Below, one piece after another: positions 1 through 7,896 of a stretch of 37,360 nt of DNA. The stretch covers positions 82,574 through 119,933 of the forward strand of contig NZ_KL448327.1 of assembly GCF_000709345.1 (NCBI RefSeq). Direction: 5' to 3'. Source of the stretch: Polaromonas glacialis. GTDB lineage: Bacteria > Pseudomonadota > Gammaproteobacteria > Burkholderiales > Burkholderiaceae_C. The notes beneath the pieces are model-generated. The model saw nothing but the letters and a program-made list of their open reading frames with translations. It made no database searches and was not told the origin of the DNA. Position 1 is the first letter of the stretch. Each line of letters starts with the position of its first letter. The translations under genes were made by a program, and so were the position numbers.

Positions 1-36
1 TTAACCTGGAACACTCGTTCCTCCTCAACCCAGGGC
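1..36 (+). pseudogene. Scrap of a second persulfide-dioxygenase (blh-like) gene
   Basis: The first bases closely match an internal part of the blh gene further right (about 6620-6650), with 12 identical bases followed by a further near-identical run. Read from base 3 they give NLEHSFLLNPG, against NLEPSFLPNG in the intact gene. The differences suggest a diverged paralogue rather than a recent copy. The match ends where IS66 coding sequence begins, so a blh-like gene upstream of the window was probably cut here. The stretch is very short, so this is an inference from local similarity. Confidence 0.4.
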
Positions 37-495
37 CTTATCGAGTTGTTGCTGGCCGCTGACCAAGCCTGCAAGGCGGCGCGTCAGACCGATACGGCAC
101 TACAGGCTGTGCAGGTCGAGGTCTTTGCCAGCCAATACCGCGCCTTGGTGCAGGAAGGCCAGGCGCAAAACCTGCCAGCGGCCAAGGCGCTAGGACAACG
201 TGGCCGGGCCAAGCAGTCAGGTGCCTTCAACCTGCTGCGCCGGCTGTTGGAGCGAGAGCAGGAGGTACTGCGCTTCATGCGCGATTTGGGTGTGCCCTTT
301 ACCAACAACCTGGCCGAGCGCGCCATTCGCATGCCAAAGGTCAAGCAGAGAATTTCAGGCTGCTTTCGTACCTTGCCGGGCGCGCAGAATTTCTGCACCA
401 TCCGCTCCTATCTGGACACCGCGCGCAAGCAAGGCTTTGGCATGCTTCACGCCATGCGCGCCGTCTTCTCGGGACAGGCCCTGGCGCTCGCGTAG
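37..495 (+). pseudogene. IS66-family transposase, C-terminal fragment
   Basis: This is the last ~150 residues of an IS66 TnpC-type DDE transposase. The signature is the FTNNLAERAIRMPKVKQRISG block, which contains the catalytic Glu of the DDE triad, followed by FRTLPGAQNF and IRSYLDTARKQG. The reading frame is open to the left edge, but residues before about base 37 do not look like IS66, so the 5' part (zinc finger, first catalytic residues, orfA/orfB) is missing. The fragment is inactive on its own and marks a recombination junction between a blh-like gene and the transposon that follows. Confidence 0.85.
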
Positions 496-552
496 GCTGA
501 ACAGTCACAATCCAGCTATATTTGAATTCCGTGACTAATTGGACTTGGCGCC

Positions 553-1131
553 ATGCTGATCGGCTACGCCCGGGTATCGACCGATGACCAGAACCTGGAC
601 CTGCAACGCGATGCGTTGAGGCGGGCCGGTTGCGAGCGGATGTTAGAGGACAAGGCGAGCGGTGCGAAAGCAGATCGCACGGGCCTGGCCGCGCTGATGA
701 GCATGCTGCGCGCCGGCGATACCGTCGTCATCTGGCGGCTGGACCGATTGGGCCGCTCGCTCAAAAACCTGATCGAACTGGTGGAACGTTTTGAAGCCGC
801 CAAGGTGGGCTTGCGCAGCTTGCAAGAAAACATCGACACCACCACCAGCGGTGGCCGCCTCGTGTTCCATCTGTTCGGCGCCCTCGCCGAGTTTGAACGC
901 AACCTGATCCGCGAACGCACCCAAGCTGGCATGGCCGCCGCTCGTGTGCGCGGCCGGATGGGCGGACGGCCCAAGCGGCTCGACCCCGCCAAACTGGCAT
1001 TGGCTTTGCGGCTTCACCACGAGGCCAAGCATACGATCAAGGAAATCTGCCAGATGATGGGCATTTCTTCCAAATCGACACTCTACAACTACCTCGCCAG
1101 GGCGGACCGTCATGTCCTCGGGGCGGCGTAA
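553..1131 (+). CDS. Serine resolvase/invertase (TniR/TnpR-like)
   Basis: A 192-aa small serine recombinase. The N-terminus MLIGYARVSTDDQNLDLQ carries the nucleophile Ser9, and WRLDRLGRSLKNL and the FERNLIRERT helix supply the conserved arginines and dimer helix. The C-terminal ~45 residues (ICQMMGISSKSTLYNYL) are a helix-turn-helix that would bind the res site. It should resolve cointegrates of the transposon in which it lies. Its last 20 bp overlap the transposase start, so the two are co-transcribed and probably coupled. The length and motifs are complete, so this gene looks functional, unlike its two neighbours. Confidence 0.92.
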   Translation: MLIGYARVSTDDQNLDLQRDALRRAGCERMLEDKASGAKADRTGLAALMSMLRAGDTVVIWRLDRLGRSLKNLIELVERFEAAKVGLRSLQENIDTTTSGGRLVFHLFGALAEFERNLIRERTQAGMAAARVRGRMGGRPKRLDPAKLALALRLHHEAKHTIKEICQMMGISSKSTLYNYLARADRHVLGAA

Positions 1132-2776
1132 ACAGATCCCGTCCGATTCGCTGCTGCTCTTGCGGCAGCGGCTGGACCGCTTGCCCCGCAAAAGTCCACA
1201 GCGGGCAGCCCAGGTACAAGCGGCCGCAGACCTGTATGGTCTTTCTGCCAGCACAGTTTATCGCGCGCTCAAGGATTTTCTCAAGCCGCGTGCGGCGCAT
1301 CGTGTGGATCATGGCATACCGCGTCTGATGCCCAAAGCCGAACTGGAACGTTACTGCGAACTGGTCGCGGCCCTCAAACTCAGAACGACCAACAAGGCCG
1401 GACGTCACCTTTCTACCAAGCGCGCCATCGAACTGCTGGAAGAATATGGCGTCGAGACCTGGCAGGGCTTGGTGCGTGCGCCGCAAGGCGTGCTGACGCG
1501 CAGCACGGTCAATGAATACCTCACGCACTGGCATCTGAATCAGGCACGCCTGCGCCGACAGCCGCCCGCCGTGCGGTTTCAGGCTGAGTGCAGCAACGAC
1601 TGCTAGCAATTCGACATGTCGCCGTCCGACCTGAAACGTATCGAAGCACCCTCATGGGTGGACTCATCCAAGGGCGAGCCCACCTTGATGTTGTACAGCG
1701 TGGTCGATGACCGAAGCGGCGTGTGCTTTCTCGAATACCGGTGCGTCTACGGCGAGGACGCGGAATCCGCGTTGCGTTTTCTGTTCAATGCGATGACAAC
1801 GAAAGGCGAGGCTGAATTCCCGTTCCAGGGCCGGCCCAAGATGATCTACCTCGACAATGGTCCGGTGGCCAAGAGCCGCGTATTTCAAAACGTGATGCTG
1901 GCACTGGGCATCGAGTGGCAGACCCACATCCCTGCAGGCAAAGATGGTGAGCGCGTGACCGCCCGCTCGAAGGGCAAGGTCGAGCGCCCTTTTCGCACTG
2001 TCAAGGATGCCCACGAAACGCTGTATCACTTCCACAAGCCGGAGACCGAACAACAGGCCAATGAGTGGTTGATGCGCTATTTGCTGCGCTACAACCGACA
2101 AGACCACCGCTCTGAACCGCACTCCCGCATCGAGGACTGGATTGCCAATTTCCCTGCGGAGGGCATCCGTGAGAGGTGTACCTGGGAGCAGTTCTGCCGC
2201 TTTGCCCGCGAACCTGAGCGGCGCAAGGTCGGCATCGATGCGCGTGTCTCGGTGGATGGCACCGCTTATGAGGTGGAACCAGACATGGCCGGCGAAACCG
2301 TACTGTTGTTGTGGGGGTTGTTCGACAGCGAACTGTACGTCGAGTATGAGGGCGCGCGAACCGGTCCCTACCATCCTGTGTCTGGTCCGATTCCGTTGGG
2401 CCGGTACCGGGCGTTCAAGCGCGGTACCGCCGATGAGCGGGCCGGCCGCATCCGCACGCTGGCGGACCAGCTTAAGCTGCCCATCACGGCGCTGGCCGGA
2501 GAAGACCTGCGGTGGGCTCCTTTGAATCTTCCTGGCGAACTTGAACTCGCGAAACAACCCTTTGATGCACAAGCGCACGAATACCATTTCCCCAGCAGCA
2601 TCGCCGCCAAGTTGGCGATTGCCGATGACCTGGCGCAACCGCTGGCCAAGATCGCGCCGGAGGATCGGGCCTTTATCGAACAGGTGCTGGGCGAGACGCT
2701 GATTCGCAGCATCATGCTGGCGCGCGTACGAGCGTATTTCCGCAACAAAAAATCAGGAGAGGACCATGCGAGTTGA
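1112..2776 (+). pseudogene. TniA/MuA-like DDE transposase interrupted by an in-frame amber codon
   Basis: The 555-codon frame has a single TAG at 1604-1606. Upstream, 164 residues form the DNA-binding part with HTH (AADLYGLSASTVYRALKDF). Downstream, the rve-type catalytic core starts immediately with QFDMSPSD (first Asp), then IYLDNGP (second Asp) and KGKVERPFRTVKD (Glu), followed by a beta-barrel-like C-terminal region. The stop falls where this family usually has Trp (CWQFD), consistent with TGG to TAG. Reinitiation at ATG 1616 would lose the first catalytic Asp, so no active fragment is expected without read-through. The gene overlaps the resolvase at its start and the ATPase at its end. 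Confidence 0.85.
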
Positions 2777-3734
2777 GGTCATGCAGTATTACGGGTTGAC
2801 GTAGCCGTTCAGCCAGGCTGGGTACTATGAAACCGAGCATCACCAGCAGCTCATCAAGGACATCAAGGCTGCAGTCCTGGAAGGGCGGCTGATCGCGGTC
2901 TGCGACGTCGTGGGCAGCGGAAAAACCGTGACCCTGCGGCGCTTGCAGCAAATCCTGAAGGATGAAAACCGCTTAGCAGTTGCCAGATCGCTGTCGGTAG
3001 AAAAGCACAGCATCAAGCTTGCAACGCTGATCACGGCACTCTTCTACGACCTGGCACAGGACAAACTGGTGCAGATTCCCAAGCAGGGCGAACGGCGCGA
3101 GCGCGAGTTGCAGGAGCTGGTCAAAAAGGGAAAACGCCCGGTGGCCCTGTTTGTCGATGAAGCGCACGACTTGAACGGGCATACGCTCATTGGCCTGAAG
3201 CGCTTGATGGAGGTCGTGGAAGACGGCGGCGGGCGCCTGTCGGTCATCCTGGCCGGCCATCCCAAACTGCGCAACGACCTGCGCCGCCCGACCATGGAGG
3301 AAATCTGCTACCGCACCGACATCTTCACCCTGGACAGCATCACCGGTAGCCAGCGCGAGTACATCCAGTGGTTGCTGGGGGTTTGCACCGGCAACAAAAC
3401 CGGGCCGGAGTCGATTCTGAGCGCCGATGCGATCGACATGCTGGCCACCAAGTTGCGCACGCCGCTGCAAGTCCAGTTGCACCTGACCCTGGCGCTCGAA
3501 GCAGGATAGACGGGTGAACGACCGGTCACGGCTGAACTGGTGGGGTCCGTGCTCTCGCGCCAGCTCGACGACCTGGAGCCGACGCTCACGCGCCACGGCT
3601 ATCGCCTCAAGGACATGGTCGAGCAGTTCGACGCCAAGGCGGCAGAAATCCGTGCGCTGTTTAGCAATCAGCTTGAGCCCAAGCGCACGGCAGAGATCCG
3701 CGAGCGCATGTTGGCTGCGGGCTTGCCAATCTAG
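2766..3734 (+). pseudogene. TniB/ExeA-like AAA+ transposition ATPase with two in-frame amber codons
   Basis: The frame starts at ATG 2766, overlapping the transposase stop by 11 bp, and is broken by TAG at 2802-2804 (codon 13) and TAG at 3507-3509. Between them is the ATPase core: Walker A VVGSGKT, Walker B VALFVDEAHD, then an AAA sensor region (SVILAGHPKLR). After the second stop the frame continues (TGERPVTAELVGSVLSRQLDDL... to MLAAGLPI), giving a C-terminal tail of the type seen in complete homologues. The role in intact relatives is MuB/TniB-like target selection and transposase activation. A shorter product from GTG/ATG starts after codon 13 would lack only the extreme N-terminus. Confidence 0.82.
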
Positions 3735-3785
3735 CCTTCAACGCTGGGGCGAATGTGTTTTAGCGCTGGCTGATTGCACCACCCG

Positions 3786-3954
3786 GTCAGTCGCAGTTAT
3801 TGCTGGTTCACGCCGATGGAATGCAGGTCGGCGTCGGTAAATGCAGGTTCATTTGCAGTTATCTCTGGTTTGAGAGGCCTATCAGTCGCAGTTAATTCTG
3901 GTCGAAAAAGCCGCTGATTGCAAGTCGGACTGTTTTTGAATGCAGGTCGCTACA
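3786..3954 (+). repeat. Transposon right end with two families of short repeats
   Basis: Two degenerate direct-repeat families alternate. Family A is (A/G)TCAGTCGCAGTTAnnnCTGGT, at about 3786, 3848 and 3881. Family B is GAATGCAGGTCG, at about 3819, 3839, 3915 (diverged) and 3938. The last B copy runs straight into CTACA at 3950-3954, the expected outer terminus. Such arrays are transposase-binding sites in Mu/Tn7/Tn5053-like elements. No gene fits here. Confidence 0.7.
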
Positions 3955-3955
3955 T

Positions 3956-4348
3956 CTAGGTGTGCGGCCCGGTGAGGCACAACGTCAACCAGGCCACGCC
4001 CTCGGCAAATGCAGCCAGCACGTCGCTCAGGTAGTGAACACCCAGGTACATACGCGTCAGTGCCACCAGCGCCACCATCGTGATTGCGGCAAGAACGGCC
4101 ATCACGCGCCAGCGCCAGGCAGCAGTTCTGGAAATGACCACGGCTGCCATGACGCCATAAAACAAGGTGGCTCCCGCCACATGGCCGCTGGGAAAGCTGT
4201 AAGTTGTCAGCGCCAGCAGCGGATCATCAAAACTCGGCCGGGCACGATGAAAGGCGTATTTCATCAAAACGTTCAGCAGCATGCCCAGCGGCACGGTCAA
4301 GCCGATACCAATCAACCAGTCCAAGTTTTCCGCCGCACCCCCGTTCAT
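3956..4348 (-). CDS. PAP2-family phosphatase, probably truncated at both ends
   Basis: The 130 residues contain all three PAP2 phosphatase motifs: KYAFHRARP (KxxxxxxRP), SFPSGH, and RMYLGVHYLSD (the SRxxxxxHxxxD-type motif). Hydrophobic segments surround them, so it would be an inner-membrane lipid or diphosphate phosphatase. Family members normally have about 100 more N-terminal residues with additional membrane helices. Here the ATG overlaps the stop of the DUF599 gene (ATGA), so it is either an unusually short coupled gene or 5'-truncated. The stop lies 2 bp from the transposon end, so the last residues come from the junction and the native C-terminus is lost. Confidence 0.7.
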   Translation of the reverse strand: MNGGAAENLDWLIGIGLTVPLGMLLNVLMKYAFHRARPSFDDPLLALTTYSFPSGHVAGATLFYGVMAAVVISRTAAWRWRVMAVLAAITMVALVALTRMYLGVHYLSDVLAAFAEGVAWLTLCLTGPHT

Positions 4349-4986
4349 GTCGTGGTGAATCTGTCAAAACCCAGCAGCGCCATGACCACAACCACCGCGG
4401 CCACGGGGCCTGCCAGCGGGTAGACGATGGACGCGAGAATCGGCGCCACCAAAAGCAGGTGGCGCAAGCCCCAGCTGTACAGCAGCCCTGCCCTGCGCAA
4501 ATAGACCGTACCGGCAGGCGACCAACGCAGGCGCTCCTCGGAGTCAACCGGCATGGAACTGATGAATCCGGCGTGGTTGTAATAGCGAACCGCCATCGCA
4601 GAGCAGACCAGCGAGGCAAACAAAATCGTCATCAGTACCAGTTCGAGCACCAACCGCGCGGTCAAATGCGCGGAGATGGCGTCGCTGGCGCCAAACGATG
4701 AGTTCAAAGAAGGGGCGGCCAACGTGACCGCGCCCATCAGTCCCAGCGCTGCCGTTGATGCGGTCATGGTCGCCGACATCATTGAATTGCGCAGCGTTTG
4801 CACTGCCAGGATTTCCGAACCACGGTGCTTGGACAGCGCGGCGAACCAGTCTTCGCGCAAGGTCGCATGCGCAGAGCGCGCCAGCCGCTTGGGGTGCCTG
4901 CGCTGCACCAGCAGCAGCGCGACTTCGTAGGCCACGAGTATGGCAATGGTCATGAGGCTCGCCAGCCAGGTGGTAGTGTTGGTCAT
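4345..4986 (-). CDS. DUF599 family membrane protein
   Basis: A 213-aa protein with an N-terminal membrane helix (LMTIAILVAYEVALLL), a cytoplasmic stretch, and further hydrophobic segments near residues 75-92, 110-130 and 170-205. The block REDWFAALSKHRGSEILAVQTLRNSMMSATMTAS is characteristic of DUF599 proteins, whose function is unknown. It starts 13 bp downstream of pmpB, in the same direction, and ends in an ATGA overlap with the PAP2 gene. It is therefore probably the fourth gene of the bigR-pmpA-pmpB operon, although a link to sulfur metabolism is only positional. Confidence 0.8.
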   Translation of the reverse strand: MTNTTTWLASLMTIAILVAYEVALLLVQRRHPKRLARSAHATLREDWFAALSKHRGSEILAVQTLRNSMMSATMTASTAALGLMGAVTLAAPSLNSSFGASDAISAHLTARLVLELVLMTILFASLVCSAMAVRYYNHAGFISSMPVDSEERLRWSPAGTVYLRRAGLLYSWGLRHLLLVAPILASIVYPLAGPVAAVVVVMALLGFDRFTTT

Positions 4987-4999
4987 GCTGGCCAGGCGC

Positions 5000-5437
5000 T
5001 CACGCAGCCCGGGGCGTCATCGCTGGCCGGCGCAGCTCCAGCAACTCAAACACGATCATTCCGATGAGCATCGTGGCCACAAAGACCAGCGCCTTGGACT
5101 CGCCCATGCCCAGCGCCACCAGGCCGGGGCCCGGGCAGAACCCGGCAATGCCCCAGCCGATGCCAAACAGCGTGCTGCCCCTCACCAGGCGGCGGTCAAT
5201 CGGGCTTGCTGTGGGCAGTTTCATCACCGCGCCCATGAGCGACAGGGTCCGGTTTTTCGCAAAGAAGAAAGCGACCAAGCCCACCGCGATGGCCCCCGCC
5301 ATCACCAGCGCCAGCGAAGGGTCCCAGGCGCCCCCGACATCGAGGAAGCCCAGCACTTTGGCGGGATTGGCCATGCCGGAGACGATGAGCCCCAGGCCAA
5401 ACACCATGCCCGTGAGTAAAGAGGTCAAGACAAACAT
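5000..5437 (-). CDS. pmpB: YeeE/YedE (DUF6691) sulfur transport protein PmpB
   Basis: A 145-aa inner-membrane protein with about four helices. It carries the YeeE/YedE signatures GLIVSGMANPAKVLGFLD near residue 20 and GWGIAGFCPGPGLVALG near residue 97, including the conserved Cys of the CPGP motif. PmpA/PmpB pairs are half-size YeeE-like proteins linked to uptake or export of reduced sulfur species and repeatedly found with bigR and blh. It follows pmpA with a 10-bp gap. An AGGAAA-like Shine-Dalgarno precedes the ATG. Confidence 0.9.
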   Translation of the reverse strand: MFVLTSLLTGMVFGLGLIVSGMANPAKVLGFLDVGGAWDPSLALVMAGAIAVGLVAFFFAKNRTLSLMGAVMKLPTASPIDRRLVRGSTLFGIGWGIAGFCPGPGLVALGMGESKALVFVATMLIGMIVFELLELRRPAMTPRAA

Positions 5438-5447
5438 GGATTTTTCC

Positions 5448-5882
5448 TTAGATACTGAACAGATGGCGAAGCACGAACACGGTCAAAAAGCCTGCGCCCA
5501 TGAACGTGGCCGTCGCCGCCAGCGAACGAAGCGAGAGCCTTGACAGACCGCAAACGCCGTGGCCGCTGGTGCAGCCCGAGCCATACCGGGTGCCGATGCC
5601 CACGAGAAGGCCCGCGGCGACCAGGGCGCCGTAGCTGGCGTCAATCTGCACCGCAGGCACATCGGCGAAGAGCGCATACAGCAGCGGAGCGCCTACCAGC
5701 CCCAGGATAAATGCAACTCGCCAGCCCATATCGCCCCGCACGGGCCTCAAGAGACTGCCCAGCACGCCGCTGATTCCCGCGATGCGTCCATTGAGCAACG
5801 CAAACATGGCGGCAGCCACCCCGATCAATACGCCGCCCAGCAGGGAGGACCAGGGGGTAAATGCATTCCAGTCGATAGTCAT
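5448..5882 (-). CDS. pmpA: YeeE/YedE sulfur transport protein PmpA
   Basis: A 144-aa membrane protein, the partner of PmpB. Landmarks are LLGGVLIGVAAAMFALLNGRIAGISGVLGSLL (family start) and GTRYGSGCTSGHGVCGLSRLS near residue 100, with the two conserved cysteines thought to handle sulfur in the YeeE family. I chose ATG at 5882, which overlaps the bigR stop by one base (TGATG) and implies translational coupling; a TTG one codon upstream is possible. Together with PmpB it would form a sulfur-compound transporter under BigR control. Confidence 0.9.
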   Translation of the reverse strand: MTIDWNAFTPWSSLLGGVLIGVAAAMFALLNGRIAGISGVLGSLLRPVRGDMGWRVAFILGLVGAPLLYALFADVPAVQIDASYGALVAAGLLVGIGTRYGSGCTSGHGVCGLSRLSLRSLAATATFMGAGFLTVFVLRHLFSI

Positions 5883-6208
5883 CAATTACTTTCTTCGGGA
5901 CAATAAATACGGTAAAGCAGCGCCAGGATTTCCAGCGTTGCCGGGTTGGCCACGCTGTAGAAGATGTGCTTGCCCTGGCGGCGCGTGTTGACCAGGCCTT
6001 CGTTGCGCAACACGCCGAGCTGCTGAGACAAGGTGGGCTGATGGATGCCCAGGGCGTCTTCCAGTTCGCCGACGCAGCGCTCGCCTTGCGACAGCTGGCA
6101 CAGCAACAAGAGTCGGTCTTCATTGGCCAGCACTTTCAGGGTGCCAACGGCTTGCGTCGCTGCGGCGCGCAGCAACTCAGGGTCCAGGACGAGACAGGTG
6201 GGAGTCAT
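5882..6208 (-). CDS. bigR: ArsR-family persulfide-responsive repressor BigR/SqrR-like
   Basis: A 108-aa winged-helix repressor: ALGIHQPTLSQQLGVLRNEGLVNTRRQGKHIFYSV is the ArsR recognition helix and wing. Cys37 and Cys103 lie 66 residues apart, matching the spacing of the redox-sensing Cys pair of BigR/SqrR, which forms a tetrasulfide with persulfide and releases DNA. Two extra cysteines (5 and 45) are present. It is divergent from blh, and its promoter overlaps an inverted repeat that is the likely operator. It is the first gene of the leftward operon with pmpA, pmpB and possibly DUF599 and PAP2. Confidence 0.9.
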   Translation of the reverse strand: MTPTCLVLDPELLRAAATQAVGTLKVLANEDRLLLLCQLSQGERCVGELEDALGIHQPTLSQQLGVLRNEGLVNTRRQGKHIFYSVANPATLEILALLYRIYCPEESN

Positions 6209-6229
6209 GAGGTAGATTTTTTGGTTAGG

Positions 6230-6266
6230 TTGACTATATTATATAAAACAATACAATATACGTCAA
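6230..6266. promoter_or_regulatory. Divergent bigR/blh promoters inside an inverted repeat (BigR operator candidate)
   Basis: An imperfect inverted repeat pairs TTGACTATATT (6230-6240) with AATATACGTCAA (6255-6266), one base being inserted in one arm. The same arms carry two face-to-face sigma-70 promoters. Rightward is TTGACT, 16-bp spacer, TACAAT (6252-6257). Leftward is TTGACG (6266-6261), 17-bp spacer, TATAAT (6243-6238). A repressor bound to the repeat would block both blh and the bigR operon. Confidence 0.75.
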
Positions 6267-6295
6267 CATATCGAAATCAATCCACGGAGTCCGCC

Positions 6296-7177
6296 ATGAA
6301 TGCAAAAATAACGACCCAAGCTTTTTTTGACCCCGAGACCTGGACCGTCACCTACGTCGTCTCGGACAACCAGAGCGGCCACGCGGCCATCATCGACCCG
6401 GTGCTCGACTACGACTTCAAGTCGGGACGCACGAGCACTACATCAGCCGACCGGGTGCGGGACTACCTGGCGGACAAGCAACTGCATGTGGACTGGATTC
6501 TGGAAACCCATGCTCATGCCGACCACCTCTCGGGCGCACACTATTTGAAGGAGTACGTCGGCGGGCGCATTGCCATTGGCGAGAACATCCGCGCCGTCCA
6601 GTCGACCTTCAAGGCAGTCTTTAACCTGGAACCTTCGTTCCTGCCCAATGGCAGCCAGTTCGACCATCTGTTCAAGGAAGGCGAGACGTTCAAAATTGGC
6701 GATGTCGAGGCGACAGCACTGCTGGTTCCCGGCCATACCCCGGCGGACATGGCGTACCGGGTGGAAGACTCGGTCTTTGTGGGCGACACGCTGTTCATGC
6801 CTGATGTCGGCACGGCGCGGGCAGACTTCCCGGGCGGCGACGTGCATGCGCTGTACCGGTCCATCCGCAAACTACTGGCCTTGCCGGAGGAGACCAAGAT
6901 GTTTGTCTGCCACGACTATCCGCCGGCATCCCGCACGCCGCAATGGCAGACCACCGTGGGTGAACAGCGCGCGAACAACATCCATGTGCATGACGGCGTT
7001 AACGAAGATGCCTTCGTCGCCATGCGCATCGCCAGAGACGCGACGCTGGGAATGCCCACGCTCATCCTGCCGGCCATTCAGGTCAACGTCCGCGCCGGCG
7101 ACCTGCCGCCCCCCGAAGAAAACGGCATCAGTTATCTCAAAATTCCGGTCAACACGCTGGGCGTGAAGAGCAAATAG
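6296..7177 (+). CDS. blh: Persulfide dioxygenase-like MBL-fold hydrolase (Blh/ETHE1 type)
   Basis: A 293-aa metallo-beta-lactamase-fold protein. Metal ligands are visible: THAHADH (His72, His74, Asp76, His77), VPGHTPADMAY (His147), VGDTLFMPDVGTARADFPGG (Asp164) and FVCHDYPP (His206). The TARADFPGG motif and HDYPP ending are typical of Blh/ETHE1-type sulfur dioxygenases, which oxidise glutathione persulfide to sulfite with a mononuclear iron. The ATG at 6296 is preceded by GGAG with a 6-bp gap; longer upstream frames run through the bigR promoter and are not used. It is divergent from bigR, so derepression by persulfide is expected. Confidence 0.9.
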   Translation: MNAKITTQAFFDPETWTVTYVVSDNQSGHAAIIDPVLDYDFKSGRTSTTSADRVRDYLADKQLHVDWILETHAHADHLSGAHYLKEYVGGRIAIGENIRAVQSTFKAVFNLEPSFLPNGSQFDHLFKEGETFKIGDVEATALLVPGHTPADMAYRVEDSVFVGDTLFMPDVGTARADFPGGDVHALYRSIRKLLALPEETKMFVCHDYPPASRTPQWQTTVGEQRANNIHVHDGVNEDAFVAMRIARDATLGMPTLILPAIQVNVRAGDLPPPEENGISYLKIPVNTLGVKSK

Positions 7178-7252
7178 CATGCGCTTTGAACCGGGAGCGA
7201 TCGTCGCTGAACAACCAGATTTCACTTTGGCAGCTTTATGAACGAGGTCAGA

Positions 7253-7870
7253 ATGAACACGCAAAATCATTGGGAACAGGTCTATCAGAGCAAGGCAGCG
7301 GACGCGGTCAGCTGGTTTCGCTCTCATCTGGAGCGCTCGCTTTCGTTGATAGAAAAAGCTGCGTCAGACCCTGCGATGTCCATCATTGACGCCGGTGGCG
7401 GCGAGTCGACCTTGGTCGATGATTTGCTCGGCGCGGGCTACCTTGACGTTAGCGTTCTTGATATTTCGCAGGCGGCCATTGATGCAACCCGGCAACGGCT
7501 CGGTTCCGCAGGCAATGCTGTGGCGTGGTGGGTCGGGGACATCACCAAGGTCGCACTCCCCGAGGCAAGATACGACGTATGGCATGACCGAGCGGTTTTT
7601 CACTTCCTGACTGACCTCGCGCAGCGCCGGGCCTATGTGCGTTTGGTGATGCATGCGGTCAAACCGGGGGGCCACGTCATCGTGGCGACGTTTGGGCCCG
7701 AGGGTCCCTCCAAGTGCAGCGGTCTTGACGTGGTTCGTTATGACGCGGAAGGGCTGCACGGTGGGTTTGGCGATGCCTTTCGCCTCGTCGAAAGCGCAAC
7801 TGAAGTACACGACACGCCGTTTGGGACTTCGCAGCAGTTCATTTATTGCTACTGCGTCAAATCGTCATGA
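7253..7870 (+). CDS. Class I SAM-dependent methyltransferase
   Basis: A 205-aa Rossmann-fold methyltransferase. Motif I is IIDAGGGESTLVDDLL, followed by an acidic loop end (VSVLDIS), VGDITK, and a motif IV-like YDVWHDRAVFHFL, where HDRAVFHFL is typical of small thiopurine-methyltransferase-like and related enzymes. The N-terminus NHWEQVYQSK fits that group. I chose ATG 7253 because GAGG lies five bases upstream; ATG 7238 has no clear Shine-Dalgarno. It follows blh by 75 bp in the same direction and may be co-transcribed. The substrate is unknown; thiol or sulfur methylation would suit the context but is only a guess. Confidence 0.85.
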   Translation: MNTQNHWEQVYQSKAADAVSWFRSHLERSLSLIEKAASDPAMSIIDAGGGESTLVDDLLGAGYLDVSVLDISQAAIDATRQRLGSAGNAVAWWVGDITKVALPEARYDVWHDRAVFHFLTDLAQRRAYVRLVMHAVKPGGHVIVATFGPEGPSKCSGLDVVRYDAEGLHGGFGDAFRLVESATEVHDTPFGTSQQFIYCYCVKSS

Positions 7871-7896
7871 AACGCCAGGTCGAGGCCTGTGAATGA

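Larger units (their letters stand above)
496..3954 (+). mobile_element. Mu/Tn7/Tn5053-like transposon (resolvase, DDE transposase, AAA+ ATPase), left end not seen
   Basis: Three overlapping rightward genes (serine resolvase, integrase-fold transposase, ATPase) are followed by about 170 bp of short repeats ending in CTACA. A 5'-TGTAG...CTACA-3' terminus and multiple internal transposase-binding repeats are typical of Mu/Tn7/Tn5053-type elements. I could not find the matching left end: no inverted copy of TGTAGCGACC lies between the IS66 fragment and the resolvase, so the left terminus is probably deleted or lies left of the window. The right end abuts a phosphatase gene that seems to be cut by it. 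Stop codons in both transposition genes suggest the copy is dead or depends on suppression. Confidence 0.6.

Noticed and set aside
1664..2638. 324-aa minus-strand ORF
   Set aside because: It is a shadow of the transposase catalytic core; the plus strand has recognisable catalytic motifs.
5966..6295. Long N-terminal extension of blh
   Set aside because: The upstream frame runs antisense through bigR and across the promoter; ATG 6296 has a good Shine-Dalgarno and matches the family start.
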